Source: Pseudomonadota bacterium (GTDB lineage: Bacteria; Pseudomonadota; Gammaproteobacteria; Pseudomonadales; Azotimanducaceae). Taken from it: a DNA stretch of 9,839 nucleotides. A program made the position numbers and the translations under genes. The stretch lies in assembly GCA_027622495.1 (NCBI GenBank), contig JAQBYL010000134.1, positions 1 to 9,839 of the forward strand, in the 5' to 3' direction. The notes under the pieces were generated by a model. That model did no database searches. It was not told the DNA's origin and saw nothing but the letters and a program-made list of their open reading frames with translations. Of this stretch, positions 1 to 6,569 are shown one piece after another. Numbering within the stretch: the first letter of the stretch is position 1; every line of letters begins with the position of its first letter.

Positions 1-3000
1 ACCACACAACTACCGAAACTCTGCCTCGCTGCCGGATACGGCCGCAGAGGAATGATCGGTCACACCCAGCCGCGGCGCCTGGCAGCGCGCACGGTGGCCC
101 AACGCATCGCCGATGAGATTGGTGTGCAGCTCGGCGCCGAGGTGGGCTATGCAGTTCGGTTTACCGATCAGGTCCATGAAGACAGCTACCTCAAAGTGCA
201 GACCGATGGCTTGTTGCTGAATGAAATCAGGCGCGACCGGATGCTCAGCCGCTACGAAGTACTGATTATCGATGAGGCACACGAGCGCAGCCTGAACATC
301 GACTTTCTGCTTGGGTATCTGAAGAACCTGTTGCCGAGAAGGCCTGATCTCAAACTGATCATCACCAGCGCCACCATCGATGTGGAATCGTTTTCTCAGC
401 ATTTCGGCCAGGCACCGATCGTTGAAGTCAGTGGTCGGACCTATCCTGTAGAAGTGGAATACGTGCCGTCGGATCTGTCTATGGAAGAGCAGGTCCTCGA
501 GATCGTCAGCGGGCTTCCTGGTCATCTGGATGTGCTGTTATTCCAGACTGGTGAGCGAGAAATATTTGAAACATCCCGCTACCTGCGCAAAGAACTTGGT
601 GAACGCTGGGAGGTGTTGCCGTTGTATGCCCGTTTGTCAGCGACGGATCAGCAACGGGTGTTCGCAAGGGGCGGTCGCAGGCGGGTTGTTCTGGCAACCA
701 ACGTCGCCGAGACATCGTTGACTGTGCCGAATATTGGTTACGTGATCGACCCCGGGTTCGTCCGTATCAATCGATACAGCTACCGCTCGAAGTTGCAACG
801 CTTACCGATTGAGCCGGTATCGCAGGCCAGTGCTAACCAGCGGATGGGCCGTTGTGGAAGAATTGCTCCCGGCCGGTGTTATCGTTTGTACGACGAAGCG
901 GACTTCCGCGGTCGTCCGGAGTTTACCGACCCCGAAATCCGCCGGGTTAATCTCGCGAGCGTAGTGTTGTCCATGGAGGCATTCGGCCTTGGCGACATCA
1001 ATCGGTTTCCGTTTTTACAACCGCCTGAGCCTTCTGCAATCTCCGATGCCCTGCGACTTCTGGATGAGCTGGGCGCGTTCACCGAAGGTAAACTGACTCA
1101 GGCTGGCAGGCAGATGGCGCGCTTGCCGGTCGACCCTCGCCTGGCACGAATGCTGGTCGCCGCAAACGAGTTCCGCTGCCTGAGCGAAGTGCTGTTGATC
1201 GTGCCCTGCCTTGCGATCAATGATCCACGCGAGCGACCGATCGACAAACAGCAGGCGGCCGACCAGGCCCATGAGCAGTTTGCCGATTCAAGATCCGACT
1301 TCCTGTCACTGGTGAAGATGTGGGATTGGATCGAAAACACCCGTCAGCAGGCAACAAGTTCTGGCTTTCGACGGGCGCTCGAACGCAACTTTCTGAATTA
1401 CATGCGCGTGCGCGAATGGCGTGAGCTGCACAGACAGGTACGGCTTGCGTGTAATGATCTTTCGTTCCGGATGAATGCACAGGCCGCAGATGTTGCCAGT
1501 CTACATCAGGCCATATTGCCGGGCTGTCTGAGTCTGATCGGTCAGCATGACGAAAAAGGCCGTTATGTCGGTGCACGAAACCTCAAGTTCCGGATCTTCC
1601 CGGGATCTTATGTTTCCGGCCGCACACCACGCTGGATCATGTCAGCAGAAATTGCCGAAACCAATGCGATCTATGCGCGAACGGTGGCGGGTGTCGAGCC
1701 TGGCTGGATCGAGCGAGCCGCATTGCACCTGATTAAGCGTGCCTACAGCGAACCACACTTCAGCAGTAAACGCGGCGAGGTGCTCGCTTACGAGACGGTA
1801 ACTTTGTACGGTTTGACCCTCGCGGATCGGCGTCGTGTTGCCTACAGTCGCCTCGATCCTGTGGTCTGCCGGAAGCTGTTTATTCTCGACGGCCTGGTTC
1901 GTGGTGGTCTTGCCACCGCGTACGATTTCCTGACTCACAACCACGAACTCGTGCTGAGCATTCTGGAACTCGAAGCAAAAGGACGGCGGCGCGATCTGCT
2001 TGCCAGTGAGGAGGCACAGATCGAGTTCTATGAAACCTGCCTGCCGAACGAGGTGATGAGCAACGCAAGCTTGAGTCGGTGGCTGCGTAAAGCTCACACA
2101 GATGCGAAAAATGCACTCTTCATGAACAAAGAGGCTCTTCTGCGCCGGCTGGATGTGGGTTATGCGGAAGCCGATTACCCCTCGGCGCTCAGCGTTGGTG
2201 GTTTGAACCTGGATCTGAAATACCGGTTCGCACCCGGTGAGCCGGACGATGGCATATCGGTCCGTGTGCCGGTCGGCGTTCTTAATGCTGTTTCGGAAGA
2301 AGACCTGGAATGGTCGGTGCCCGGCATGTTTCCGGCGCTGTGTGAGCAATGGCTCAAATCGCTGCCAAAACACACCCGCAAACATCTCGCCCCGGTACCA
2401 GACAAGGTGGTGGAAATCTGCCCTGTTCTGCTGTCCGGTGCGCGCTATCGAAAGGGTCGGGTGCTGCCGGCCATCGCGGATGCGGTGGCGCAGGTTCACG
2501 GTGTGACCATTGGCGCTGGCGACTGGGAAGCGCAACGCCTTGACCAGCATCTGCTGATCAACATACAGGTTATCGATGAAAAAGGCGGTCTGCTTGCGCA
2601 GGGCAGGGACCTCGCCATCCTTCGCAGACGTTTTGAAGAAACCGTCAAAGCGAAAGTCAGGAGTGGTGCGGGGGATCAGTTTGAAGCGCGCGAGCTAACA
2701 GCGTTTCCGGCAGAAATCGAGATACCGGCTGAAGTCACGATTGATGACGGATCGCGCAGCGTGATCGCTTTCCCCGCGATCGTTGACGGATCATCCAGTG
2801 TTTCGGTAAAACTGCAGAGCTCGCGTGCGCTCGCAGCCCAGGTGAATCGATCAGGGTATCCCAGGCTTGCGTGGCTTCAGCTTGGATCCGTGGCACGCTA
2901 CTTTGTTAAGGAAATCAAAGCCCGCAAGACACTTGGGCTGCTCTTTGCATCCCTGGGGGATGCGAAAACTCTGACCGATCAGTTGATGCTCGGCATAGCC

Positions 3001-3558
3001 TGGTACTGCTTTTTCGAAGATCAGACGCTGCCGGTCACAAAAGCCGAGTTTGAGGCACGCCTTAAGAAACATCGGCCGGATCTGGCACAGGTTTTTGAAA
3101 GGACTGTTGAAGATCTGGAGAGCATCCTTAGATTACGCTTCGATCTGGTCCGACTTCTGGACCAGAGCACGTCACCCGCCTACTCAGACGCAGTCGCCGA
3201 TCTGCGTACTCAGCTTGATGACCTCATTCCCGCTGACCTGCTTAAAAACACGCCAAGCCGATTTCTCATCGACATTCCCTGGTATCTGACGGGGTGCATC
3301 TATCGGCTGGAGCACCTTCAGGGAAAAATTGATAAAGACTGGCAAGCTATTGATATGGTTACTAATTTTAAACAGAGAATCAACGCGGTCGCTGGTAAAA
3401 ATACGGCAGATCCAGAGCAGCTGCAGGTCGTCCGGTTTGATCTCGAAGAAGTGCGGGTGGCTCTGTTTGCCGAGCCGCTGACGCGTCGGGGCCAGGCCTC
3501 GGTGAAAAAACTGGACAGGAAACTGGGTGAAATAGAGCGTCGGGTGGGCTTGCGTTAA
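1..3558 (+). CDS. hrpA: ATP-dependent RNA helicase HrpA (DEAH-box), 5'-truncated by window edge
   Basis: DEAH-box RNA helicase of the long bacterial HrpA type, a cytoplasmic ATP-driven helicase linked to mRNA processing and ribosome rescue. The frame is open from base 1 and begins TTQLPK, the residues right after the Walker A lysine, so roughly the first 100 residues lie outside the window; the internal ATG at 52 is not the start. Visible in order: motif Ia QPRR (about residues 22-25), DEAH at bases 271-282, SAT (ITSATID), the helicase C-terminal domain with TNVAETSLTVP, and motif VI QRMGRCGR at bases 838-861. The HA2 and OB regions follow, then a long C-terminal extension (DUF3418-like) ending at TAA 3556-3558. 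About 1185 residues are visible, which fits the usual total near 1300. No frameshift or missing motif was seen. A 169-bp gap separates it from the next gene, so it is probably transcribed separately. Confidence 0.96.
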   Translation, partial: TTQLPKLCLAAGYGRRGMIGHTQPRRLAARTVAQRIADEIGVQLGAEVGYAVRFTDQVHEDSYLKVQTDGLLLNEIRRDRMLSRYEVLIIDEAHERSLNIDFLLGYLKNLLPRRPDLKLIITSATIDVESFSQHFGQAPIVEVSGRTYPVEVEYVPSDLSMEEQVLEIVSGLPGHLDVLLFQTGEREIFETSRYLRKELGERWEVLPLYARLSATDQQRVFARGGRRRVVLATNVAETSLTVPNIGYVIDPGFVRINRYSYRSKLQRLPIEPVSQASANQRMGRCGRIAPGRCYRLYDEADFRGRPEFTDPEIRRVNLASVVLSMEAFGLGDINRFPFLQPPEPSAISDALRLLDELGAFTEGKLTQAGRQMARLPVDPRLARMLVAANEFRCLSEVLLIVPCLAINDPRERPIDKQQAADQAHEQFADSRSDFLSLVKMWDWIENTRQQATSSGFRRALERNFLNYMRVREWRELHRQVRLACNDLSFRMNAQAADVASLHQAILPGCLSLIGQHDEKGRYVGARNLKFRIFPGSYVSGRTPRWIMSAEIAETNAIYARTVAGVEPGWIERAALHLIKRAYSEPHFSSKRGEVLAYETVTLYGLTLADRRRVAYSRLDPVVCRKLFILDGLVRGGLATAYDFLTHNHELVLSILELEAKGRRRDLLASEEAQIEFYETCLPNEVMSNASLSRWLRKAHTDAKNALFMNKEALLRRLDVGYAEADYPSALSVGGLNLDLKYRFAPGEPDDGISVRVPVGVLNAVSEEDLEWSVPGMFPALCEQWLKSLPKHTRKHLAPVPDKVVEICPVLLSGARYRKGRVLPAIADAVAQVHGVTIGAGDWEAQRLDQHLLINIQVIDEKGGLLAQGRDLAILRRRFEETVKAKVRSGAGDQFEARELTAFPAEIEIPAEVTIDDGSRSVIAFPAIVDGSSSVSVKLQSSRALAAQVNRSGYPRLAWLQLGSVARYFVKEIKARKTLGLLFASLGDAKTLTDQLMLGIAWYCFFEDQTLPVTKAEFEARLKKHRPDLAQVFERTVEDLESILRLRFDLVRLLDQSTSPAYSDAVADLRTQLDDLIPADLLKNTPSRFLIDIPWYLTGCIYRLEHLQGKIDKDWQAIDMVTNFKQRINAVAGKNTADPEQLQVVRFDLEEVRVALFAEPLTRRGQASVKKLDRKLGEIERRVGLR

Positions 3559-3598
3559 CTTGAAAGGTGGATAAGGTGATGGTCGCGCCGTCCACTGC

Positions 3599-3626
3599 TG
3601 AACCATCGAACGTGAAGAAGGTCATA
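3599..3626 (+). promoter_or_regulatory. possible ECF-type promoter upstream of the precursor gene
   Basis: TGAACC at 3599-3604 is followed after 16 bases by GTCATA at 3621-3626. The shape (an AAC-containing -35, a 16-base spacer and a GTC-containing -10) resembles promoters read by extracytoplasmic-function sigma factors, which control some related copper-peptide operons. This is inference from a short match only; no sigma-factor gene is in the window, and a sigma70 promoter elsewhere in the gap is equally possible. Confidence 0.2.
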
Positions 3627-3674
3627 CGACCAGGACGCGCGAAACACGAGGGCGTTCATGACCATCATAACTGC

Positions 3675-3706
3675 GCGGTGAAACCGCAAACCCTGCGGTA
3701 AACCGC
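3675..3706 (+). repeat. two tandem inverted repeats before the precursor gene
   Basis: GCGGTGAAACCGC (3675-3687) and GCGGTAAACCGC (3695-3706) are two near-identical inverted repeats, each with 5-bp arms. Their centres are about 20 bp apart, near two helical turns, and the second ends 4 bases before the Shine-Dalgarno. They could be paired operator sites for a dimeric regulator, or two small hairpins in the 5' leader of the mRNA. The repeats are directly visible; the function is inferred. Confidence 0.5.
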
Positions 3707-3710
3707 CTCC

Positions 3711-3716
3711 AAGGAG
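3711..3716 (+). promoter_or_regulatory. ribosome binding site of the precursor gene
   Basis: AAGGAG lies 11 bases ahead of the ATG at 3728 and fixes that start over the in-frame ATG at 3743. It is the clearest Shine-Dalgarno in the window, which suits a highly expressed small protein. It overlaps the palindrome CTCCAAGGAG (3707-3716), so local pairing might partly mask it. Confidence 0.7.
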
Positions 3717-3727
3717 AGCTTAGAATC

Positions 3728-4120
3728 ATGTTGAATCGGAAAATGAAACCCATCGTTGTTGCAGTTGGCAGCACCTTTGTTGCAGGTCTCGCTACAGCGT
3801 CGATTGCCAATGCTGAAACACTGTTTGCTACCCAGGACCTGGACACCGGCTACGATCGTCTGGCTGCCGCAGATGCCGAAGGCAAATGTGGTGAAGGTAA
3901 ATGTGGCGAGGGCAAAAGTGGCGAAGCCAAAGATACCGGCGAAGGCAAATGCGGCGAAGGCAAGTGTGGTGAAGATAAGGATTCCGCCGAGGGCAAGTGC
4001 GGCGAATCTAAAGATGCCGAAGGCAAATGTGGTGAAGGCAAGTGCGGCGAGACCAAAGACGCTGAAGGCAAATGTGGCGAGTCCAAGGATGCCGAAGGCA
4101 AGTGCGGAGGCGCACGCTAA
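3728..4120 (+). CDS. Sec-exported EGKCG-repeat copper-peptide precursor (HvfA/BufA2-like RiPP)
   Basis: Precursor of a ribosomally made, post-translationally modified peptide of the HvfA/bufferin kind, 130 residues. Residues 1-29 form a Sec signal peptide: basic start (NRK, K7), hydrophobic core, and cleavage expected after ANA (27-29). A short linker (30-50) leads to a low-complexity core with nine EGKCG motifs (from residues 51, 56, 72, 77, 88, 98, 103, 113 and 123) and one EGKSG (61-65), spaced by EAKDTG, EDKDSA or E(S/T)KDA. All nine cysteines lie in these motifs. In the family, an MNIO enzyme with its partner converts such cysteines into copper-binding sulfur heterocycles (thiooxazole or oxazolone/thioamide have been described) and the product works in the periplasm. 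Placement just upstream of bufB and bufC supports this strongly. Copper binding by this protein is inferred. The symbol is left blank because hvfA and bufA names are both in use. Confidence 0.9.
   Translation: MLNRKMKPIVVAVGSTFVAGLATASIANAETLFATQDLDTGYDRLAAADAEGKCGEGKCGEGKSGEAKDTGEGKCGEGKCGEDKDSAEGKCGESKDAEGKCGEGKCGETKDAEGKCGESKDAEGKCGGAR
3878..4108 (+). repeat. in-gene tandem repeat array coding EGKCG units
   Basis: The core of the precursor gene is built from 15-bp units of the type GAAGGCAAATGTGGT, arranged as pairs or singles with 15- to 18-bp spacer units. Synonymous third positions vary (AAA/AAG, TGT/TGC, GGT/GGC), so the copies are not recent identical duplications but remain close enough for slippage or recombination. 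Unit number may therefore differ between strains, and short-read assembly may miscount it. Confidence 0.85.
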
Positions 4121-4155
4121 CCTTTCAGATCGCTTGGCTTGATCGCCTGTAGTAC

Positions 4156-4998
4156 ATGGGTGACCTTTCAGCGAAAGACTATCCGGTAACAGGCGCGGGA
4201 CTGGGGCTTCGAAGAGGCTTCCTGCCGCGTCTGACCGACATGAAGTCTGATGCAGTTGACTTCATGGAAGTCGCACCGGAAAACTGGATCGGAATTGGCG
4301 GTCGATTTGGCCGCCAGTTTCGCGCCCTGACTGAACGCTTTCCCTTCACCTGCCATGGTCTGTCGCTGTCGCTTGGCTCGCCTGCTGCGCTCGACATTGA
4401 TTTCATCAAGCAGATCAAAGCATTCCTCGACGAACATCAGATCCGTTACTTCAGTGAGCACCTGAGCTACTGCAGTGATGACAAAGGTCACTTATATGAT
4501 CTGATGCCGATCCCCTTCACAGAAGAAGCCGTCGACTATGTGGCCGCGCGCATCAGAGTCGTTCAGGACATACTGGAGCGGCCCATTGCGGTGGAGCATG
4601 TTTCGTACTACGCAGCACCCGGCCAACAGATGGCAGAAGTTGATTTTATCAATGCCGTCTTACAGAGCGCGCAATGTAATCTGCTGTTGGACGTAAATAA
4701 CATCTACGTAAACAGTGTTAACTTTGACTACGATCCCTACGACTTTCTGAACCGGATTGCTGGTGAAAAGGCGGTTTATGTTCACATTGCCGGGCACTAT
4801 GAAGAAGCACCCGATCTGCGCGTAGACACCCATGGATCAGCAGTGATCGAGCCGGTATGGGATTTACTGCAGGCGGCCTATGCACGTTTTGGCGTGATGC
4901 CCACACTGCTTGAGCGGGATTTCAACTTTCCTCCCATGCCTGAACTGCTGGCGGAAGTGGATCGCATACGCAGGATTCAGAGTGAGGCTTCCACGTGA
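4156..4998 (+). CDS. bufB: DUF692 multinuclear non-heme iron oxidase (MNIO), HvfB/BufB type
   Basis: Iron-dependent oxidative enzyme of the MNIO (DUF692) family, 280 residues, a TIM-barrel fold related to MbnB of methanobactin synthesis. Candidate metal ligands and family signatures appear in order: H67 in CHGLSLSLG, H102 in FSEHLSY, E147-H148 in VEHVSYY, D179 and N181-N182 in LLLDVNNIYVN, H210 and H214 in HIAGHYE, D224 and H226 in VDTHG, and E253 in LLERD. The set looks complete, so the enzyme should be active. It presumably modifies the EGKCG cysteines of the precursor encoded 35 bases upstream, together with the next gene product. An in-frame TAG at 4150-4152 blocks any earlier start, so ATG 4156 is the first possible one; it has no evident Shine-Dalgarno, suggesting dependence on translation of the precursor. 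No signal peptide is present, so it acts in the cytoplasm before export. Confidence 0.93.
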   Translation: MGDLSAKDYPVTGAGLGLRRGFLPRLTDMKSDAVDFMEVAPENWIGIGGRFGRQFRALTERFPFTCHGLSLSLGSPAALDIDFIKQIKAFLDEHQIRYFSEHLSYCSDDKGHLYDLMPIPFTEEAVDYVAARIRVVQDILERPIAVEHVSYYAAPGQQMAEVDFINAVLQSAQCNLLLDVNNIYVNSVNFDYDPYDFLNRIAGEKAVYVHIAGHYEEAPDLRVDTHGSAVIEPVWDLLQAAYARFGVMPTLLERDFNFPPMPELLAEVDRIRRIQSEAST

Positions 4999-5008
4999 GC
5001 ATCTCGAG

Positions 5009-5797
5009 ATGAGCCCTGATGGTCAGAATCTTCCTGGCTTCATGGCGCAGCAACTGGATTTCGCCGCGCACATCCGCAATCCAGAAGTTCACCCGCGGCC
5101 GCCAGACATCGAACCGCGACGGATGCAGATCTACCTGGATCTCTTTTTCAACAATATCGAAAGTTTCCTTGCAGGCACGTTCCCGGTCGCCAAGTCGCTC
5201 CTTGACCCTCCGGTCTGGCTGGCGCTGGTCAGAGGTTTTCTGCATGGTCATCCCAGTGAGTCGCCATATTTCGCCGAAATTTCCCAGGAGTTCATGACGT
5301 TCCTCTCCAGTCGTGCGATTGATGCTGAACCCGTGCTGCCTGCCTGTTTTCTGGAACTGTGTCACTATGAGTGGGTTGAAATGGCGTTGGCCATCGATGA
5401 TGAGCCTTTGCCGGAGGCCGACATTGAAGGGGATCTGCTCGACGACGTGATTGTGGTCTCGCCTTTGATCTGGCCGCTCGGTTATCGTTTTGCTGTGCAC
5501 AACATCGGTCCGGATCATCGGCCTGATAGCCCACCGGCTGACCCGACCTGCCTGGTGGTGTATCGCCGCCGCGACGACTCGGTAAAATTCATGGAATCTA
5601 ATGCAGTGACAAACAGGTTGATTGAAATTCTGTCGCAGTCGCAGTCGCAGACCGGCAGACAGGCGCTGGATCAACTTGCTGAGGAAATCGGTACAAAGCC
5701 ATCCACGATTGAATCGCGAACGATTCGCGAACAGGGTCTTGCAACACTGGTACGTTTGCGCGACGCTGAGATTATTCTAGGTACACGGTCCAGCTGA
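5009..5797 (+). CDS. bufC: DUF2063-domain partner protein of the MNIO, HvfC/BufC type
   Basis: Partner of the MNIO enzyme, 262 residues from ATG 5009. The N-terminal part carries the DUF2063 signature: FAAHIRNPE, PRRMQIYLDLFFNNIESFL, a TFPV segment and GFLHGHPSESPYFAEISQEF, over about residues 10-95. A second domain follows, with LELCHYEWVEMAL and an SPLIWPLGYRF segment. In the family this protein binds the oxidase and helps engage the precursor; an early DNA-binding label for DUF2063 is probably misleading. The frame is open back to an ATG at 4910, but that would overlap bufB by 89 bases and add residues unlike the family, so 5009, ten bases after the bufB stop, is preferred; ATG 5042 is a weaker alternative. 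It contains a small in-frame 6-bp tandem repeat (5633-5650). Its stop is followed by CCC and the next ATG in the same frame. Confidence 0.9.
   Translation: MSPDGQNLPGFMAQQLDFAAHIRNPEVHPRPPDIEPRRMQIYLDLFFNNIESFLAGTFPVAKSLLDPPVWLALVRGFLHGHPSESPYFAEISQEFMTFLSSRAIDAEPVLPACFLELCHYEWVEMALAIDDEPLPEADIEGDLLDDVIVVSPLIWPLGYRFAVHNIGPDHRPDSPPADPTCLVVYRRRDDSVKFMESNAVTNRLIEILSQSQSQTGRQALDQLAEEIGTKPSTIESRTIREQGLATLVRLRDAEIILGTRSS
5633..5650 (+). repeat. three tandem copies of TCGCAG inside bufC
   Basis: TCGCAG occurs three times head to tail and encodes SQSQSQ in a probable linker near the C-terminal end of BufC. The unit is a multiple of three, so copy changes would not shift the frame. Confidence 0.8.
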
Positions 5798-5800
5798 CCC

Positions 5801-6481
5801 ATGCGCTCGCTTGGTCTCATACTTTTACTTGTTACTGCGTTTCCGCTGCACGCCTCGGACGATGTGGATCCCTGGCAGCCGATGAACCGTAAAATTACCG
5901 GCTTCAACAACTTTGTTGACCGCTGGGTTATGAAGCCCTTGGCGACGGGTTATACCAAGTTGCCCGGTGTTGTTCGCGCAACCGTCACCAATGTTTTCTC
6001 TAATGCCGAAACACCAGCAATTGCGCTCAACCAGTTTCTTCAGGGCAAACCGAAAGAAGGTTTTCATGATGCTGGTCGGTTTCTGTTAAACACGACCATC
6101 GGTCTGGCAGGGCTGTTTGACGTCGCCTCGGCAAGCGGTATGGAAAAACACGAAGAGGATTTCGCTCAAACATTTGCCCGCTGGGGCATCAAGTCAGGTC
6201 CTTACTTTGTGATTCCACTGCGCGGACCTTCGACTGTCCGGCATGCAACCGGCATGGTGCTCGATGCCCTCACTAATCCAATCGGTCTGATCAACGATGT
6301 GCCTGTTCGCAACGTGACCTATGGGTTGTTTTACGTCAATCTGCGGGCAAGTGTGCTGGGTGCCGAGTCGCTTCTGACGGGTGATGAGTACCTGTTCCTG
6401 CGCGACGCCTATTTTCAGAGACGTGAGTATCTGATCAGTGACGGTGAGCTTGATGTTGATCAATTTCTGGATGATTTCTGA
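5801..6481 (+). CDS. MlaA/VacJ-family protein lacking a lipobox cysteine
   Basis: MlaA/VacJ family, 226 residues. MlaA sits in the outer membrane with porins and removes mislocalised phospholipids from the outer leaflet, passing them to periplasmic MlaC. Family landmarks: DPWQPMNRKITGFNNFVDR (24-42), KPLATGY (45-51), NVFSNAETPAIALNQFLQGK (64-83), GRFLLNTTIGLAGLFDVAS (92-110), HEEDFAQTFARWGI (117-130) and GPYFVIPLRGPSTVR (133-147). The N-terminus is a signal peptide with likely cleavage after HA (17-18), but it has no cysteine, whereas typical MlaA is a lipoprotein. The start cannot lie upstream because the bufC stop is in the same frame two codons earlier. It lies 3 bases after bufC and may share that transcript. 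The missing cysteine makes me avoid the mlaA symbol; membrane attachment would need its own hydrophobic segments. Confidence 0.92.
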   Translation: MRSLGLILLLVTAFPLHASDDVDPWQPMNRKITGFNNFVDRWVMKPLATGYTKLPGVVRATVTNVFSNAETPAIALNQFLQGKPKEGFHDAGRFLLNTTIGLAGLFDVASASGMEKHEEDFAQTFARWGIKSGPYFVIPLRGPSTVRHATGMVLDALTNPIGLINDVPVRNVTYGLFYVNLRASVLGAESLLTGDEYLFLRDAYFQRREYLISDGELDVDQFLDDF

Positions 6482-6493
6482 CCGCGATTGTTG

Positions 6494-6507
6494 TCATTGA
6501 TCAATGA
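6494..6507. promoter_or_regulatory. 14-bp perfect palindrome with a nearby half site, possible operator
   Basis: TCATTGATCAATGA is a perfect palindrome in the 88-bp gap between the MlaA-like gene and the phosphatase gene. A half site, CATTGAT, recurs at 6528-6534, and a short GGGT/ACCC inverted repeat (6516-6519, 6525-6528) lies between them. No T-run follows, so it is not an intrinsic terminator. An operator controlling the phosphatase/STAS pair is the simplest reading, but this is inference. Confidence 0.35.
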
Positions 6508-6569
6508 TCGGAGTAGGGTGCGCAACCCATTGATGCTCCAAGATGAGTACCTGATGGCATGGCGGTGTT

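Noticed and set aside
1642..2550. 302-codon minus-strand frame inside hrpA
   Set aside because: Lies wholly opposite intact, conserved hrpA coding sequence and shows no recognisable domain.
3850..4101. Minus-strand frame with a repeated SPHLPS pattern
   Set aside because: It mirrors the repeat units on the other strand; periodic DNA keeps several frames open.
3756..4142. Second plus-strand open frame (128 codons) overlapping the precursor gene
   Set aside because: It is an alternative frame kept open by the repeated 15-bp units; it has no Shine-Dalgarno, while the EGKCG frame has AAGGAG and a signal peptide.
4910..5008. Longer BufC starting at ATG 4910
   Set aside because: It would overlap bufB by 89 bases and add 33 residues that do not resemble the family; 5009 gives a normal start.
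4922..5674. 250-codon minus-strand frame opposite bufC
   Set aside because: A shadow of bufC in GC-rich DNA; no family motifs.
5700..5732. Near-duplicate GAATCGCGAAC / GATTCGCGAAC in bufC
   Set aside because: Short and within conserved coding sequence; likely chance from codon use.
6482..6569. Intrinsic terminator after the MlaA-like gene
   Set aside because: The palindrome lacks a GC-rich stem and a following T-run.
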